The notes below the pieces were generated by a model. That model searched no databases. It was not told the DNA's origin and saw only the letters and a program-made list of their open reading frames with translations. The translations under genes and the position numbers were made by a program. 64,000 nucleotides of DNA from Luidia sarsii (lineage: Eukaryota; Echinodermata; Asteroidea; Paxillosida; Luidiidae), in assembly GCA_949987565.1 (NCBI GenBank), contig OX465109.1:20081167-20145166 (forward strand). Reading direction: 5' to 3'. Positions 1 through 13,204 of this stretch are shown one piece after another. Within the stretch, counting starts at the first letter, position 1. Each line of letters starts with the position of its first letter.

Positions 1-964
1 CTGGAATAAGCTGAATACAATGGTAATTGATACAAGACTATACAATGACAGAAAGCAATTATAATTCATCTAATCAACCCCACAGAGTTTCACTGGAAGC
101 GAGTATGAGCGAACAGTATCTGATCTCATTGCGGTCTAGGGGCCTACTAAGTAAATGATTGATGGTGCGCCTTTAAAGTGGCAATGCACAGAGACATCCT
201 ACTGCGTCTAACCATGGAGGTACCTCCATGGTCTAACCATGGAGGTAGTCTAACCATGGCTCGACGCACACATACACCTGACTTGTTCGTTCAAGTTCGA
301 TGAAAGATTGGATTAGATGTTAATCTATTTATTATATTAAGCCTGGCTCATTGACACAAATTCCTTCTTTGGAGGCTCGGAAATTTTAGTCTCTCTGCCA
401 ATTCGTGTGGAATCGCAACAGCCTGAAGCAACGTAGGAATTTCACACGGGTAAACACAAGCCTGCATGTATGTAACAACTAAACGAAAAACACCTGCCCA
501 AAGCTATTTCTATGCTCAGGACATGAATATAATAATGCAGGTCTTGCTCAAATCGCAAACATAAAAAAAACATGATAAAATGTTGCTCAGAGATTGTTTT
601 AGATTTTCCTTCCTAAGTATCGTCAGCTTTTCTAGGTTGAGTGGAAACAGGTTTCCTTTCGAAAAAAAAACCCCAGAACGGACTTTGAGATACAATGGCA
701 GTCTGGGTTTCTTGTAGTATACAGATTGCGAAATGTGGCGCTATGACCGTGAGGTCTGGTATCCTATTACAGTAGGCTGAGCAAACACATGCCGATAGCA
801 TGACGACATTGTCTACCCGACCCCTGTCTGACAGCGACAAGCCCGACTTGGCGACGGGCGAAGTCCCAAGATCGTATGGCGTATATAAGCCTCCGAGCAA
901 CCTTAGCATTTTCATCAACTGAAAGAATCACAAGGATATCAAGGCCTACAAGTGGATAACTTAC
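1..964 (-). other. Start of intron 1 of alpha-tubulin copy A, runs off the left edge
   Basis: This stretch follows the ATG-only exon of alpha-tubulin copy A on the minus strand and opens with the donor GTAAGTT (958-964). In the neighbouring copy B, intron 1 is 1,216 bp, so exon 2 of copy A would be expected just beyond the left edge. I found no tubulin exon 2 or 3 homology here. The only structure seen is a perfect 20-bp palindrome at 212-231 inside a small cluster of CCATGG repeats (212-260). Confidence 0.6.
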
Positions 965-967
965 CAT
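965..967 (-). CDS. TUBA: Alpha-tubulin copy A, coding exon 1 (ATG only), partial gene
   Basis: The exon contributes only the initiator ATG and is followed at once by the donor GTAAGTT. This is the standard animal alpha-tubulin layout, where intron 1 splits Met1 from the REC motif. The 5'UTR and promoter upstream (968-1150) are recognisably homologous to those of the complete alpha-tubulin at 4060-6826. Matching features are the sequence around the ATG, the Inr, TATA and CCAAT spacing, and words such as CAGCGAGAA and CGGCAAACA. I infer a tandem alpha-tubulin paralogue whose exons 2-3 lie outside the window. The tubulin identity of the missing part is not seen directly. Confidence 0.7.
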
Positions 968-1079
968 GATTGCAGATTTCTTGTGGTCGGTTTTGACGAA
1001 TTCGAAGAAACAGTTGGACGCTTGGTTGAAAGCGGAGAGGGAATTCTAACTTGAACCGATTCAATGTTGGGGCTCAGCG

Positions 1080-1150
1080 AGAAATAATGACAGTTGTCCG
1101 GCAAACATGGAGTATTTATAACGGCCCGTGCCGGTCGCTCTGTGATTGGA
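1080..1150 (-). promoter_or_regulatory. Core promoter of alpha-tubulin copy A
   Basis: On the minus strand there is a CCAAT box (1145-1149), then a TATAAATA box (1113-1120). An initiator-like TCATTAT lies 32 bp downstream, with a predicted start near 1088. The predicted 5'UTR is about 120 nt. The element order and the 32-bp TATA-to-initiator spacing match the promoter of copy B at 6940-7000. Confidence 0.7.
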
Positions 1151-1199
1151 CGACGGTTGCTTAGCGCGCAGATATAAATATTAATGTGGCGCAACCATG

Positions 1200-1650
1200 A
1201 GGCGTTGTGTGGTTACCTATGAAACGTGCGGCGTTGGGGGGAGATGTGCCAACGTGGTTGCTGGGGGTCACCAAGGGAGCCCGGACGACTCACATCAAAC
1301 AGCAACCAGTATTCATGCGCCTTGTTTATCAGACCGGAACTATTCGGTTTATCGGCGGGGGATATGGCAACCCTCTAACGGTAATTCTGAGCGTGCCTGC
1401 CGGTCGCACGAACATGGCGGTCATGTTTCAGTGCTCAGTGGATCTCAGCGGGGACTGCCAATACACTGAGTCAATATAACGTGTCTACTTTGTAAGCAAG
1501 AAGACTGCAGCGGGCGTGTATAATTATAGCCATTACAGTTACTGCCATAAACATAAAGGCTGTCAGAATTAAAGTATCTATGTTACACAACAGAGCAAAT
1601 GTCCAAACAAGGATGAATCCTACCCGTTCAGGAAACAGATATAATGACGA
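1200..1650. other. Spacer upstream of alpha-tubulin copy A
   Basis: No gene is supported here. The short open frames at 1197-1479 have no recognisable similarity, and they overlap the upstream flank of the copy A promoter. Confidence 0.5.
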
Positions 1651-2000
1651 ACGATCGGAAAGCATCGATGTCCACAGATTTCCTTCTAATTCACACAGTT
1701 TGTAGATGGTCATGATAGAATCCTCATGTTGAAATCTTACCGTTTGGGATGATGTACTTCCCTAGAAATCTTCACTCAAACATCGACAAATAGTTTATTA
1801 CTCGCGAGTAATAATCTATTTCTTACACTACAGAGCGGTGCAAAAACCGTGATGGTTTGTTGCCTTTTTCTACTTTCTCAGGTCACCATTTGAGCTCAAA
1901 CCTTCGCAGGATTGCTTTTTTTTGGTATATTGAATGGTTTGACACACTAACTGTGGCAATCTTTTGACCTTTACCAATGTTGTATAGGACTTTTAATATA
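1651..2000 (-). mobile_element. TTAA-type MITE, family A, copy 1 (5' end truncated)
   Basis: This is homologous along most of its length to the elements at 32714-33065, 33400-33767 and 62229-62579. Shared landmarks include TACTCGCGAGTAAT, AACATCGACAAATAGTTTA and CTTCGCA. The right end keeps the terminal motif (ACCAATGTTGTATAGGAC followed by TTTTAA). The left terminal repeat is missing or eroded. Confidence 0.7.
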
Positions 2001-2072
2001 TACATGCCACGATCTATATATATCATAGCAGGACCTTTGCTAAAAACTATATAAAAATCACTCTTGGACACT

Positions 2073-2182
2073 CTGCCTTTAAGAAAGGTCCTGCTAGGAT
2101 CGAAAGGTCAGGCCCACTAAATTTTGAGATTTGCATTTTGGCCATTTCGATCAGTAAGCAGTTTGCAACTTCTTGTATTACT
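2073..2182 (+). repeat. GATCGAAACGTC-family repeat, single-sided copy
   Basis: It begins CTGCCTTTAAGAAAGG, passes through the CCTGCTAGGATCGAAA core (here AGGTC instead of ACGTC) and the GGCCCACTAAATTTTGAG block, and ends in CAGTAAGCAGTTTGCAAC. An inverted fragment of the core (AGCAGGACCTTTG) lies just upstream at about 2027-2039, so this is probably a degraded foldback. Confidence 0.8.
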
Positions 2183-2185
2183 TTG

Positions 2186-3460
2186 AATATACACAAGTAG
2201 GGGCCTACCGTATTGTGTACATGTACATACTTGATAATAAAATTACATTATATCAATGTACTCAAGGATATTGTGCTAAGAATTACGTCGACATTTATAC
2301 ACTGTCAAACCTGTTTTAAACTAAAAGGTTTGTGGAAAATCAACCCTTCAACCATTAGGCCTATGCTTGAACCGATCGAGTGAGGTTTGACCAGTTGTCG
2401 GTTAGAACCCAAACTCCTGCCTTATTATTGATCCGATTTTAACCTGTATTTTGTCGTGCAGTCCAGTACATGTGGTCGTTACTTTGTAATCGAGATATAT
2501 TCATATGTTTAATACAATTTCTTCATGTCACTGTCAGGTTAAACCGTGGAGGAATCCCGGATGTAACCAAGTAGTGTATAATATGCGTTTATGAATATCT
2601 TCGATTGAATGTTTGGTTGTCTGGGGTGGTTGTTAGGGCGGCACGAGCCATTGTGCACCATCTATGGCAGGTCTGTTCCATGGATCTACGGTTGGACTAA
2701 CGTCACCACGTATTATGCAACAAGCGGCCTATACTGGAAGCGGGATCGAGGGGGGGGGTGCTTGGTGTACCTTTTACCTTTTGAAACCCAGGCTAAGCCG
2801 GCTCTATTGGCGCCTAGCAACAAACACCTGTTACGCGCCTGCGTGCGTCACGTGACCAATCAATTATCTCAAGCCCCACCCACCTGCTGATTTTGCGATA
2901 CATGTACAATGTACACGTCATGTACATATACGTGTACAATATACAATACATTGTACAATGTACGTGTACAGTTGGCCGACAACGTACCACCCATGGCATT
3001 TTATGAATTTAATGTTCAGTGACCGATTCTGTGTTAAACCTCCATGGTGTACGGAATGTACTGTACAGTACACTGGATTTACACAGTCGCGATAGTGATA
3101 TCGCATAAATTTACAGTAGGCTGTACTTGTATTTTTCCAAATTCCCTCACATGGATGACAGGTCGGGTAGGGCAAACCTTTTACCCCCTTTTTTAATCAA
3201 AAGCAAAGATGAAGGGACCAAAACCAGAGTCAGAAAAAGGCCTTGTTGGGATCAAAGTCCTAGAACAGCCAGCTAGGCTGCATTCTCTTCATCAACTGAT
3301 TGGCTACATAGGCTCTATGCTTGTTTGAGAACATACATGTACAGTACATGTACTATTTTATCGTGTGACATACTGGTACCCTCAATCTCCTCCCTTCTTT
3401 AGAAAGAGATGTAGGGCAACATGTATGTAATGTTGTAATCCCAAATGTTCAAAATACATG
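2186..3460. other. Intergenic spacer between the two alpha-tubulin copies
   Basis: No coding exon is supported. The stretch 2898-2972 is a dense run of TGTACA/ACATGTAC words in both orientations. It is strongly self-complementary and could fold into several alternative hairpins. A shorter run is at 3328-3352. Confidence 0.5.
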
Positions 3461-3463
3461 TAA

Positions 3464-3578
3464 CTCTGCTTTTGAGAAAGGTCCTGCTAGGATCGAAACG
3501 TCAGGCCCACTAAATTTTGAGATTTGCCTTTTGGTAATTTTAGTCAGTAAGCAGTTTGCAACATTTTTGTTTATCACT
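3464..3578 (+). repeat. GATCGAAACGTC-family repeat, single-sided copy
   Basis: This is a near-consensus copy. It runs from CTGCTTTTGAGAAAGG through the core and the TCAGGCCCACTAAATTTTGA block to GTAAGCAGTTTGCAAC, and ends with a tail like TTTTTGTTTATCAC. Confidence 0.85.
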
Positions 3579-3954
3579 TTCAACCAATTTTAATGAATGA
3601 TGAACTCATTGCAATATCTGCTAGACTGTAGATTGTCATAATTACCATTTACTAATTATTCTCGATATATTTCATATGAATCTCTAAGCCTATTGTTTAT
3701 TCATCCAAATGTTAATAAAATGAAATTCATATAAAAGAAAATATTTAAAAGACAAGTAAAAATATACAAACAATTCCAGATATCCGTTGTGTTTGTGTTT
3801 TATTGTCAATGTTCATGCACTGTGAACTTCATTCATGACAGTTACACATTTCAAAAGGGCTTGTTTTAATAGAAAATAAATCCTTTAAAATATCTGTTAT
3901 TTGCTCACGAGATAAATTTCAAATAACTGAAGGAATTACAGTCTGAGTGAGCTC

Positions 3955-3960
3955 TTTATT
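3955..3960 (-). terminator. Polyadenylation signal of alpha-tubulin copy B
   Basis: AATAAA on the minus strand lies 100 nt beyond the TAG stop at 4060. This is a normal 3'UTR length for a tubulin mRNA. No closer signal was seen. Confidence 0.7.
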
Positions 3961-4059
3961 TTGGATATAGTTGCTGGATGGGAATGTCTGCTTTGGTGAA
4001 TGCCGATGTTTGGGTGGAAAATGTTCAGCATCTTGTCAGGTTTTTCTTAGAGTTCATGT

Positions 4060-6826
<2,767 letters not shown>

Positions 6827-6929
6827 GATTGTAGATTAGTTGAAGTCGGTTTGACGAAAGACGAATTGCTTGTTGCGCTTGGAGAAGCGGGAAGGCTTTC
6901 TGACTGCACCCGTGTCGATGTGGGATTCA

Positions 6930-7002
6930 GCGAGAATAATGACGGTTGAGCGGCAAACACGCCGTATTTATAGGCCGGGCACAGGTCGCTTAGCGATTGG
7001 TC
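6930..7002 (-). promoter_or_regulatory. Core promoter of alpha-tubulin copy B
   Basis: On the minus strand there is a CCAAT box at 6996-7000, a TATAAATA box at 6965-6972 and an initiator-like TCATTAT with its A near 6940. That A is 32 bp from the first T of the TATA box, as in copy A. Confidence 0.75.
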
Positions 7003-7059
7003 GGCCGTTGCCCGGCGAGACAAACATTGACCAATGTTGTTGGGGTGCGCGTTGCTAAA

Positions 7060-9370
7060 CCGACCGGTCGTTAGGACGGTAAACACCGAGGAAATCAATA
7101 CGCGGCTTTTCTGGAGTACGTTCTGTTTGAATGTCACACATATCTGTACCCATACTATCCTATAGGGATTTTTAGCTTGAAAATCCAATCGTCTTGTGAA
7201 TCAAGTCAAATCTATGGACCGTTTTGATATGAATCGTACAATCGTTCTTAGGCTCTACTTTATTGCAGTATGGTGTATAGAGTCACATAGACCGATGGTA
7301 ACGACCGTTGTAACGGATAAGGTTTAAATCTGCAATTGTGAGTGGACGGGATACATCGAAGGGGAAGTAGCCTAACGGTTGCTATATGGGATGGGTTCAA
7401 TGGTCAGTGTGGTAATGTTTCAAAGTCAGGATATTCTGGTTGAACTCAATCCATGCATTGAGCAAACAGTCTGCCATGGTACCATGCAGTGCATGATAAG
7501 ACTATCTGCAGTTTACCGGCTTTAGGTACCATACAGGAATGCTTCATTTAAATTCACAACAAAAGTTGATAATCCACTAATCGTAAATCATGTCAAAAAA
7601 GTTGCAAACTCCGAATATCGATATTGGAGGGCCTGACGTCCTCTCTCAAAAGAAGAATGATCACATCCACTATCAATACACAAACAAATTCAATGTTGCA
7701 AACTGCTTAACACTGTAAATATTTCAAGAAAAATGAAGAGGACGTCTGACGTGTCCTACATCCTAGGAGAACCAGTTTGTCAAAGGCAGATGGCCCACAT
7801 ATGTTGAAATGCTGGATTGATGAATGTTTCAATCGTAGCAGCACCCGACCCGACGACTTGGACAGATTTTGTTTCATATTCAACATAAAACCGGCTGTTA
7901 TATGTTTCCCGAACTGCACAACGACATGAAGAATATCCCACCAAAACACTTTTTAAGTAAACAACGCCTGAAGTTAAAGTATCTTCACAATTCGATCACA
8001 AATAAATCTTCTTTTGTTTGCATTTTCGGAAATTTTAAGTATTAGAGGATATTATATTTTGATATCATTTGAAAGCTAATGGTATACTCTTTCACATCAT
8101 TAGAAAACCTCAAAATCTCAAAAGTGGGGTTATTCCTCATTATGCTGTGCCGGGTCACAATATGTAATGAGGATACGCAGGTGGTTGCCAAAGGTTTGGC
8201 AGGTGCTTTGACAATGACTAGCACGGTGGCATATCCTTCGAGAAATAATTCCATTAATTAAAGTCCATCTTCTATTTCCTTTCCGATCACGACTAGGACG
8301 CTGACATTCAGTTCTGTCTGGTTGATGAGATGCAGATCTAATCAATGGGATGTTCATGACAACAACATACCCTGGCCAGCATTCGCCGGGTGAACCACTG
8401 AAAAGGTTTTGAATTAAACATGTTGAAGAATCCGGGATTCTAGCCGGATGTTTCCATCAATTTTTTTCCCTTTCGTTTCTGTGCACTGGTATTATAAAGC
8501 ATGTTAATCATCATGAACGTGTAACTTGACTAGGAGGAAGGATAAACACCGATGCAATGCAATCAATATACCAGGATTTAGTCTGGAGTACGATGTAAAT
8601 GAATGACACACATCATTGCATTCTGTACCCATACTTCGTGAATCATTGTGTGAAAAAAAACCCAGATTAAAACCGAGGAATCCAGATTCTAGCCGCTGCG
8701 GATATTTCCATCAATGATTTCCCCTTTCCATTCTGTGCACTGGTATTTCAAGCCATTATACTGAGAGCTGGTTGTTTGCTCGATTCGAGTATACTGTACA
8801 TCGCGTTGGCCAGTGCCAATGACTGGTGATTTGTGTGGGTTGGAATGTAATCATTGAGCCTGCCCTCACTCGACGCGTAGTCAGTCATATACGAATGTTC
8901 TGTGCTTTTCTGCAATTCACTGTCGGTGGTATATACTAGCTTGTTCCATGCATAGATGTTTCAAGTAAACTTTCATGACTTGATACAATATGAATTATAA
9001 TCATGAGGGTTCAATTATCCGTTGGTATAGCCTATGGACAAGCCATTTCCCAAAGTAAAACTCGATTCATCGCGTCACTGTAACTATAAACGCAGAGATG
9101 GCAAGTCGTGTTCCCGCCTCTGCGGTCCCACTCCCACATTGCTTATGAGTACAAGCACTTCACATACATGTGTATACTGTATACACCACTCATAGTCATA
9201 CGCTGCCTGTGTGGCCAACAGTACGGTCAAACGACCCATTCATCACGCACTCATTATCACGAGAGCGCGGATAATGCTCTGAGGCCAGTCGCATAGCAAC
9301 GGTGATCAATGGCGGATTAGCCAAGTAACCAAGTTCCGAGTGTCCCAGGGCCGCGATGTCTTTTGCACAC
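7060..9370. other. Intergenic region with degraded repeats
   Basis: No coding exon is supported. A sequence around TCTGGAGTACG...CTGTACCCATACT occurs twice, at about 7108-7165 and 8582-8636. A block with GATTCTAGCCG...TTCTGTGCACTGGTATT is directly repeated at 8428-8505 and 8680-8760. Degraded minus-strand copies of the GATCGAAACGTC family lie at about 7586-7660 and 7693-7790 (TTGCAAACTGCTTA followed by TCCTAGGAGAACC and CAAAGGCAGA). Confidence 0.5.
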
Positions 9371-9372
9371 AT

Positions 9373-9583
9373 TGCTATGTGGGCCCATACAACGCGCACA
9401 AAACAAATACAGGGAGAGGAGAGGGGGGAGTGGGGAGTGGGGCATACCACTTGAAGTTGAAGTTTGGGATAGGTTTCCTGCACAACGAATACAATGTACA
9501 CGTACAGTGTACGTGAACGATGTGAGTGACCTGAGATATGAATTCTTCGTACTTTTTTGTGCACGTCGTATGGGCCCATAGCA
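9373..9583. mobile_element. Non-autonomous element with about 36-bp terminal inverted repeats
   Basis: The left arm (9373-9410: TGCTATGTGGGCCCATACAA...) is the inverted complement of the right arm (9549-9583) with few mismatches. The interior is about 140 bp with no coding capacity. The size and structure fit a MITE. The superfamily is not assignable from the ends alone. Confidence 0.7.
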
Positions 9584-10252
9584 TTTTGTGGTAGGAAAAT
9601 AATCGCCCAGGGTCCAGGAGAGTCGCATGCGCAGTGGGCGTGACGAGGAGCAAACGGGAGCGAGGCATACACCGTAGCGGGCGCTAGACTCCCCGAACGA
9701 GATCAAGGATCCCGTGAAATCCACCACCGTGTGGAACTTATACAAGTTTACAACCGGATTGGTTTCAATTGTAGTTTCTGTACGGCCGAAACAGTTTCGA
9801 CAGAGGAAGGTCGAGGGTTATGCCCATAGTTGGTGTTGAGAGTGAACGAGTTTATAATCATTCTCTACTAAACTGTACTATGCCTCGACTTCATGGACGA
9901 TTTTACGTGAAATTCCCAGGTTATCACTAAATCGTCCTCTCTCAAACACTCTACATCCACTTGGAGTTGTATAGGAGTACAATTCCTATTCTTCTTCAAT
10001 GGGGAACTGATTTCCATGGATAACGGTCCTTAAAACAATCTAAACTTAGCATTCTGTCATCGTGCAATTAATGAATCATTACAAAACTCAATGTTTTGAG
10101 GCCTATATAGTCCCGAAAACGATTTGTAAAAAAAACACCGATAATAAGATGAAACTATCTACCGATCTAGATATTTTAAGCGATTTCATATCGTTTCAAT
10201 GAACATCAATAATTGACGCAGTCCGCTGAGGTCACTAAAACAATAAATGAAT

Positions 10253-10428
10253 CAATAATAACAAGATAAAAAAAACACGCAATGTAAATATCCGAATCGG
10301 ATCAGTAAACTGGTTATTTGATCACGTAGTTTCCACATTTCAATAATAACACAATAAAAAACCAGGAAATGTAAATATCGGAATCGGATCAGTAAACTGG
10401 TTATTTGATCACGTAGTTTCCACATTTT
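10253..10428. repeat. 88-bp tandem duplication
   Basis: Two adjacent copies share AATAATAACA at the start, then GTAAATATC, GAATCGGATCAGTAAACTGG and TTTGATCACGTAGTTTCCAC. They differ at a handful of bases, so the duplication is not very recent. Confidence 0.85.
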
Positions 10429-12551
10429 AATTGTGAGAAAAACCAGCAACGAAGAGCCTTCAATAAAACACAAAGAGGTATTGAATCAGTTGGTACACAG
10501 TGGAATGAATGGAGGCAATGAGTGAATGGGTCCAACATTCAACGAGCTGTCTCCCACGCGGGTCACCGCTCACGCACTCCAGGGGGCCGTGGCTGCGTGC
10601 TACGGGGACGCCTGCACGGCGGCCCGCCCGCCCCACGACCTACCCGCTCCATTTACGGTCAAACGAGCCCTCGGGCCTTGCCTAGCCTCCCTGCACGGCC
10701 ATCTTTTGTCAGCTTCGCTGCTCGGCCCCCCCCCCAAAAAAAGCAGAACCTTATCACAACACGCTGTGTCTGATAATAAATGTATCGTTAAAAAGGCCCT
10801 CGGGAATGCGGGACAGGGTTTTGGAACAATTCTTAGCGACCATTGAAGCGAATGTCAATCGCGAGTTTTATTTTTTCTCCCGATGGCAGCCAGACAGCGC
10901 ATAATGGTCGGAACGTCGAGTTATCACCCAGGTTCTTTTCAGAACCATACCTCTTCCTAAAAGAGACATTATTATACATGGTGTCATCGCAAACCCTCCT
11001 ATATTGTTCTACCCACATGCAAAGTCTTTTTCGAGTTTTATTTGATGAACACAAAATAACTGTTTACCTTGGTTTGAAGTCCTCGCACTACTGTCACGGT
11101 TTTCCTCGGCGAAGTAGCAGGCTGCTATCCAGGGGAACTCATTTCTATTGATATCTTTTTTTTCCGATGGATTCGACATGGATTGATGGAACATGGTGAC
11201 TAGGAGAGGGGTGGACCGGACATGTTGGTCAGGAAGGCACGGGGCAGAGCAAGAGGAGAGAGGGATTCGAACCGGGTACCACAGGGTGGTGGTTACGGTC
11301 TCTGTGGGGGGAATATACAAGATGTTGTACCGTGTCATCGTCAAGCAATTCACTGTCAATCAGTAGCTATAGCAATCGTCAAGAACCACATTCAGTCTTC
11401 AGAGAATAGAAAGTATAACTTCGAGAGCTTGATAATTATTTTGATCATAGCAGGACCTGTCTAAAAGGCAGGAGCTTAAGCACATGGGCTTGGCTATATT
11501 GGGAGAATACAATAAATGTCTGCCATTAGAATCCCATCTGTATTGTATGGTAGGTGGCCAACAAGTCACCTGCAAAGTTTGCTTCGAATGAAGTGACCAA
11601 AGGACACGAAATCAATCGGTGCAGAAAGATTAGACTCTACAAATCTCTTATATAAAGTCTTAAGAAACGACGAACAAAGGTGATGAGATGTGACGGACAT
11701 GGATGAACATGGAACAGATACAAGGGAAAAGATACTGAAGAGACTGGGGATCACAGCCGGACAAAATGATAGAAAGGGCCAGGGAGATATGAATGGGAAT
11801 ATCTATCAACACAGCCACAAACCACGATGACAACTTTGAGTAACAGTGCAAGAAATACCTCCGACATCGTGCCACGACATTCGAGTTGTTATTTCTGGAA
11901 CAAAATTATACACACAGGATAAACCAGGTTTGTGGTCGGTCGAGTGAATGCGTTCGTTCACCTCGCAGGCTTGAGCTTAGCAAAACAAAAATATTTGGGT
12001 TTTGTTCTTCTTCAAATGTGTACAATATACATCGTGTGCTAATTACATAAATCCCCTCCACCGCTGTTCAAAACTCTTCGAAGGAGCATTAAGGGTGATT
12101 GCGTGTAGTAAACCTTACCTCTACCACCCAATGGAATTAGGAATAACTGCAACTCAGTTTTAAAATAGAATCCAAAGAAAATATTCGTTACTCTGTCTCT
12201 ATTGCAATTACCGGTACCTTGCACCATTTGATTTCATCAATTGTATACAGGTACATGTGTCTTGTAGCTGAAAGATACCACTTTGATCACGGGAACACGG
12301 GTTTTCATTTTCGAAAATTAATTGATTGGAAATAGAAAATGATGAAACGACTGCTTCATCGTGAATTCATGATCTCTTTTGATCATTTTCTGATTTAGGC
12401 CTATGCTTATAAGGTATTTGTCTACTAAACCCTCTTATTTTATCATAGTACTCTTTCAAATCAAACAGGAACAGACTTAACTGTTGTCTATTAACTTTCA
12501 AGGTGAATAAAAAATCACAAAATTACGAATGCACAGGAGATGTTTTCGGAA

Positions 12552-12595
12552 TTTCTAAGTCCATGTACTAAATGTTTAGTACATAGACCTAGAAA
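12552..12595. repeat. Near-perfect palindrome, 21-bp arms
   Basis: Arms at 12552-12572 and 12575-12595 are complementary at 19 of 21 positions around a 2-nt centre. It lies beyond the likely polyA site of the BMI1-like gene. Confidence 0.8.
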
Positions 12596-12802
12596 GCTTG
12601 GCTGAATTCTTGACATTTGAACTAACCAATTAACCCACACCATTTTTATCTTTACCCAATTATCCGTGCTGGAAATCCCGTATCAAATAGTTTCTAAACA
12701 TGGTTCAAATTGAAAACAGAGAACATTTTTTTTTTTTTTTCTAGGTGGCAGTATGTCAATCGCAAATAAAATATATCAAAAAATAAGGATTTAAGACTTT
12801 CT

Positions 12803-12808
12803 TTTATT
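12803..12808 (-). terminator. Candidate polyadenylation signal of the BMI1-like gene
   Basis: This is AATAAA on the minus strand, about 400 nt downstream of the TAG stop. It is the first canonical signal I found after the stop. If it is used, the inverted-repeat element at 12969-13197 is part of the 3'UTR. Confidence 0.45.
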
Positions 12809-12968
12809 GTGGCTGAATTCAAGCCTTTCTAGACAACATAGGTTATGAAGAGAAACATGAAAGAACACCGGACGTCAAACTAAGAAGTAAGAACTAAGAT
12901 TGCCTTTCCCTTTGCTGAAACCAACGTCCATTTCTCTCTTCCGTTGTCTCCCCCAGATTATGACCATT

Positions 12969-13197
12969 GACGAAATGAAGGCTTAGGCTCGGGCTCAGGC
13001 TTCGTCTCCGTCTGACAAAACCTGACAATCCAGGGTTGTGGTTTGTTTCCGAATTTGAAGGTGTGTTGGCTTGATAGGTACAGGGTATTCATCAAGAAAC
13101 TGGGGAAGAACGCTTGTTTCTAGATGCCTGTGATATTATAACGAGTAAGATAAATATGACCGAAGCCTAAGCCCGAGCCTAAGCCTTCATTTCGTAA
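12969..13197. mobile_element. Inverted-repeat element (about 37-bp arms) in the BMI1-like 3'UTR
   Basis: The left arm (12970-13006, ACGAAATGAAGGCTTAGG...) is the complement of the right arm (13158-13195) with only a few mismatches. The spacer is about 150 bp with no coding capacity. Related copies are at 20308-20541 (inverted) and, more degraded, about 34722-34925. It ends only about 8 bp from the stop codon at 13205. Confidence 0.75.
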
Positions 13198-13204
13198 ACA
13201 GTCT

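Larger units (their letters stand above)
9584..12800. other. Intergenic region between the tubulin and BMI1-like genes
   Basis: No exon is supported. An 88-bp tandem duplication occupies 10253-10428. A CpG-rich stretch at 10540-10720 includes a YY1-like GGCCATCTT. A B-box-like GGTTCGAATCC on the minus strand near 11263-11273 may be a SINE relic. A GATCGAAACGTC-family fragment on the minus strand is at 11440-11475. A 21-bp-arm palindrome is at 12552-12595. Confidence 0.45.

Noticed and set aside
11160..11360. tRNA gene suggested by a GGTTCGAATCC box
   Set aside because: No A box at the right distance and no acceptor stem pairing. At most it is a SINE relic.
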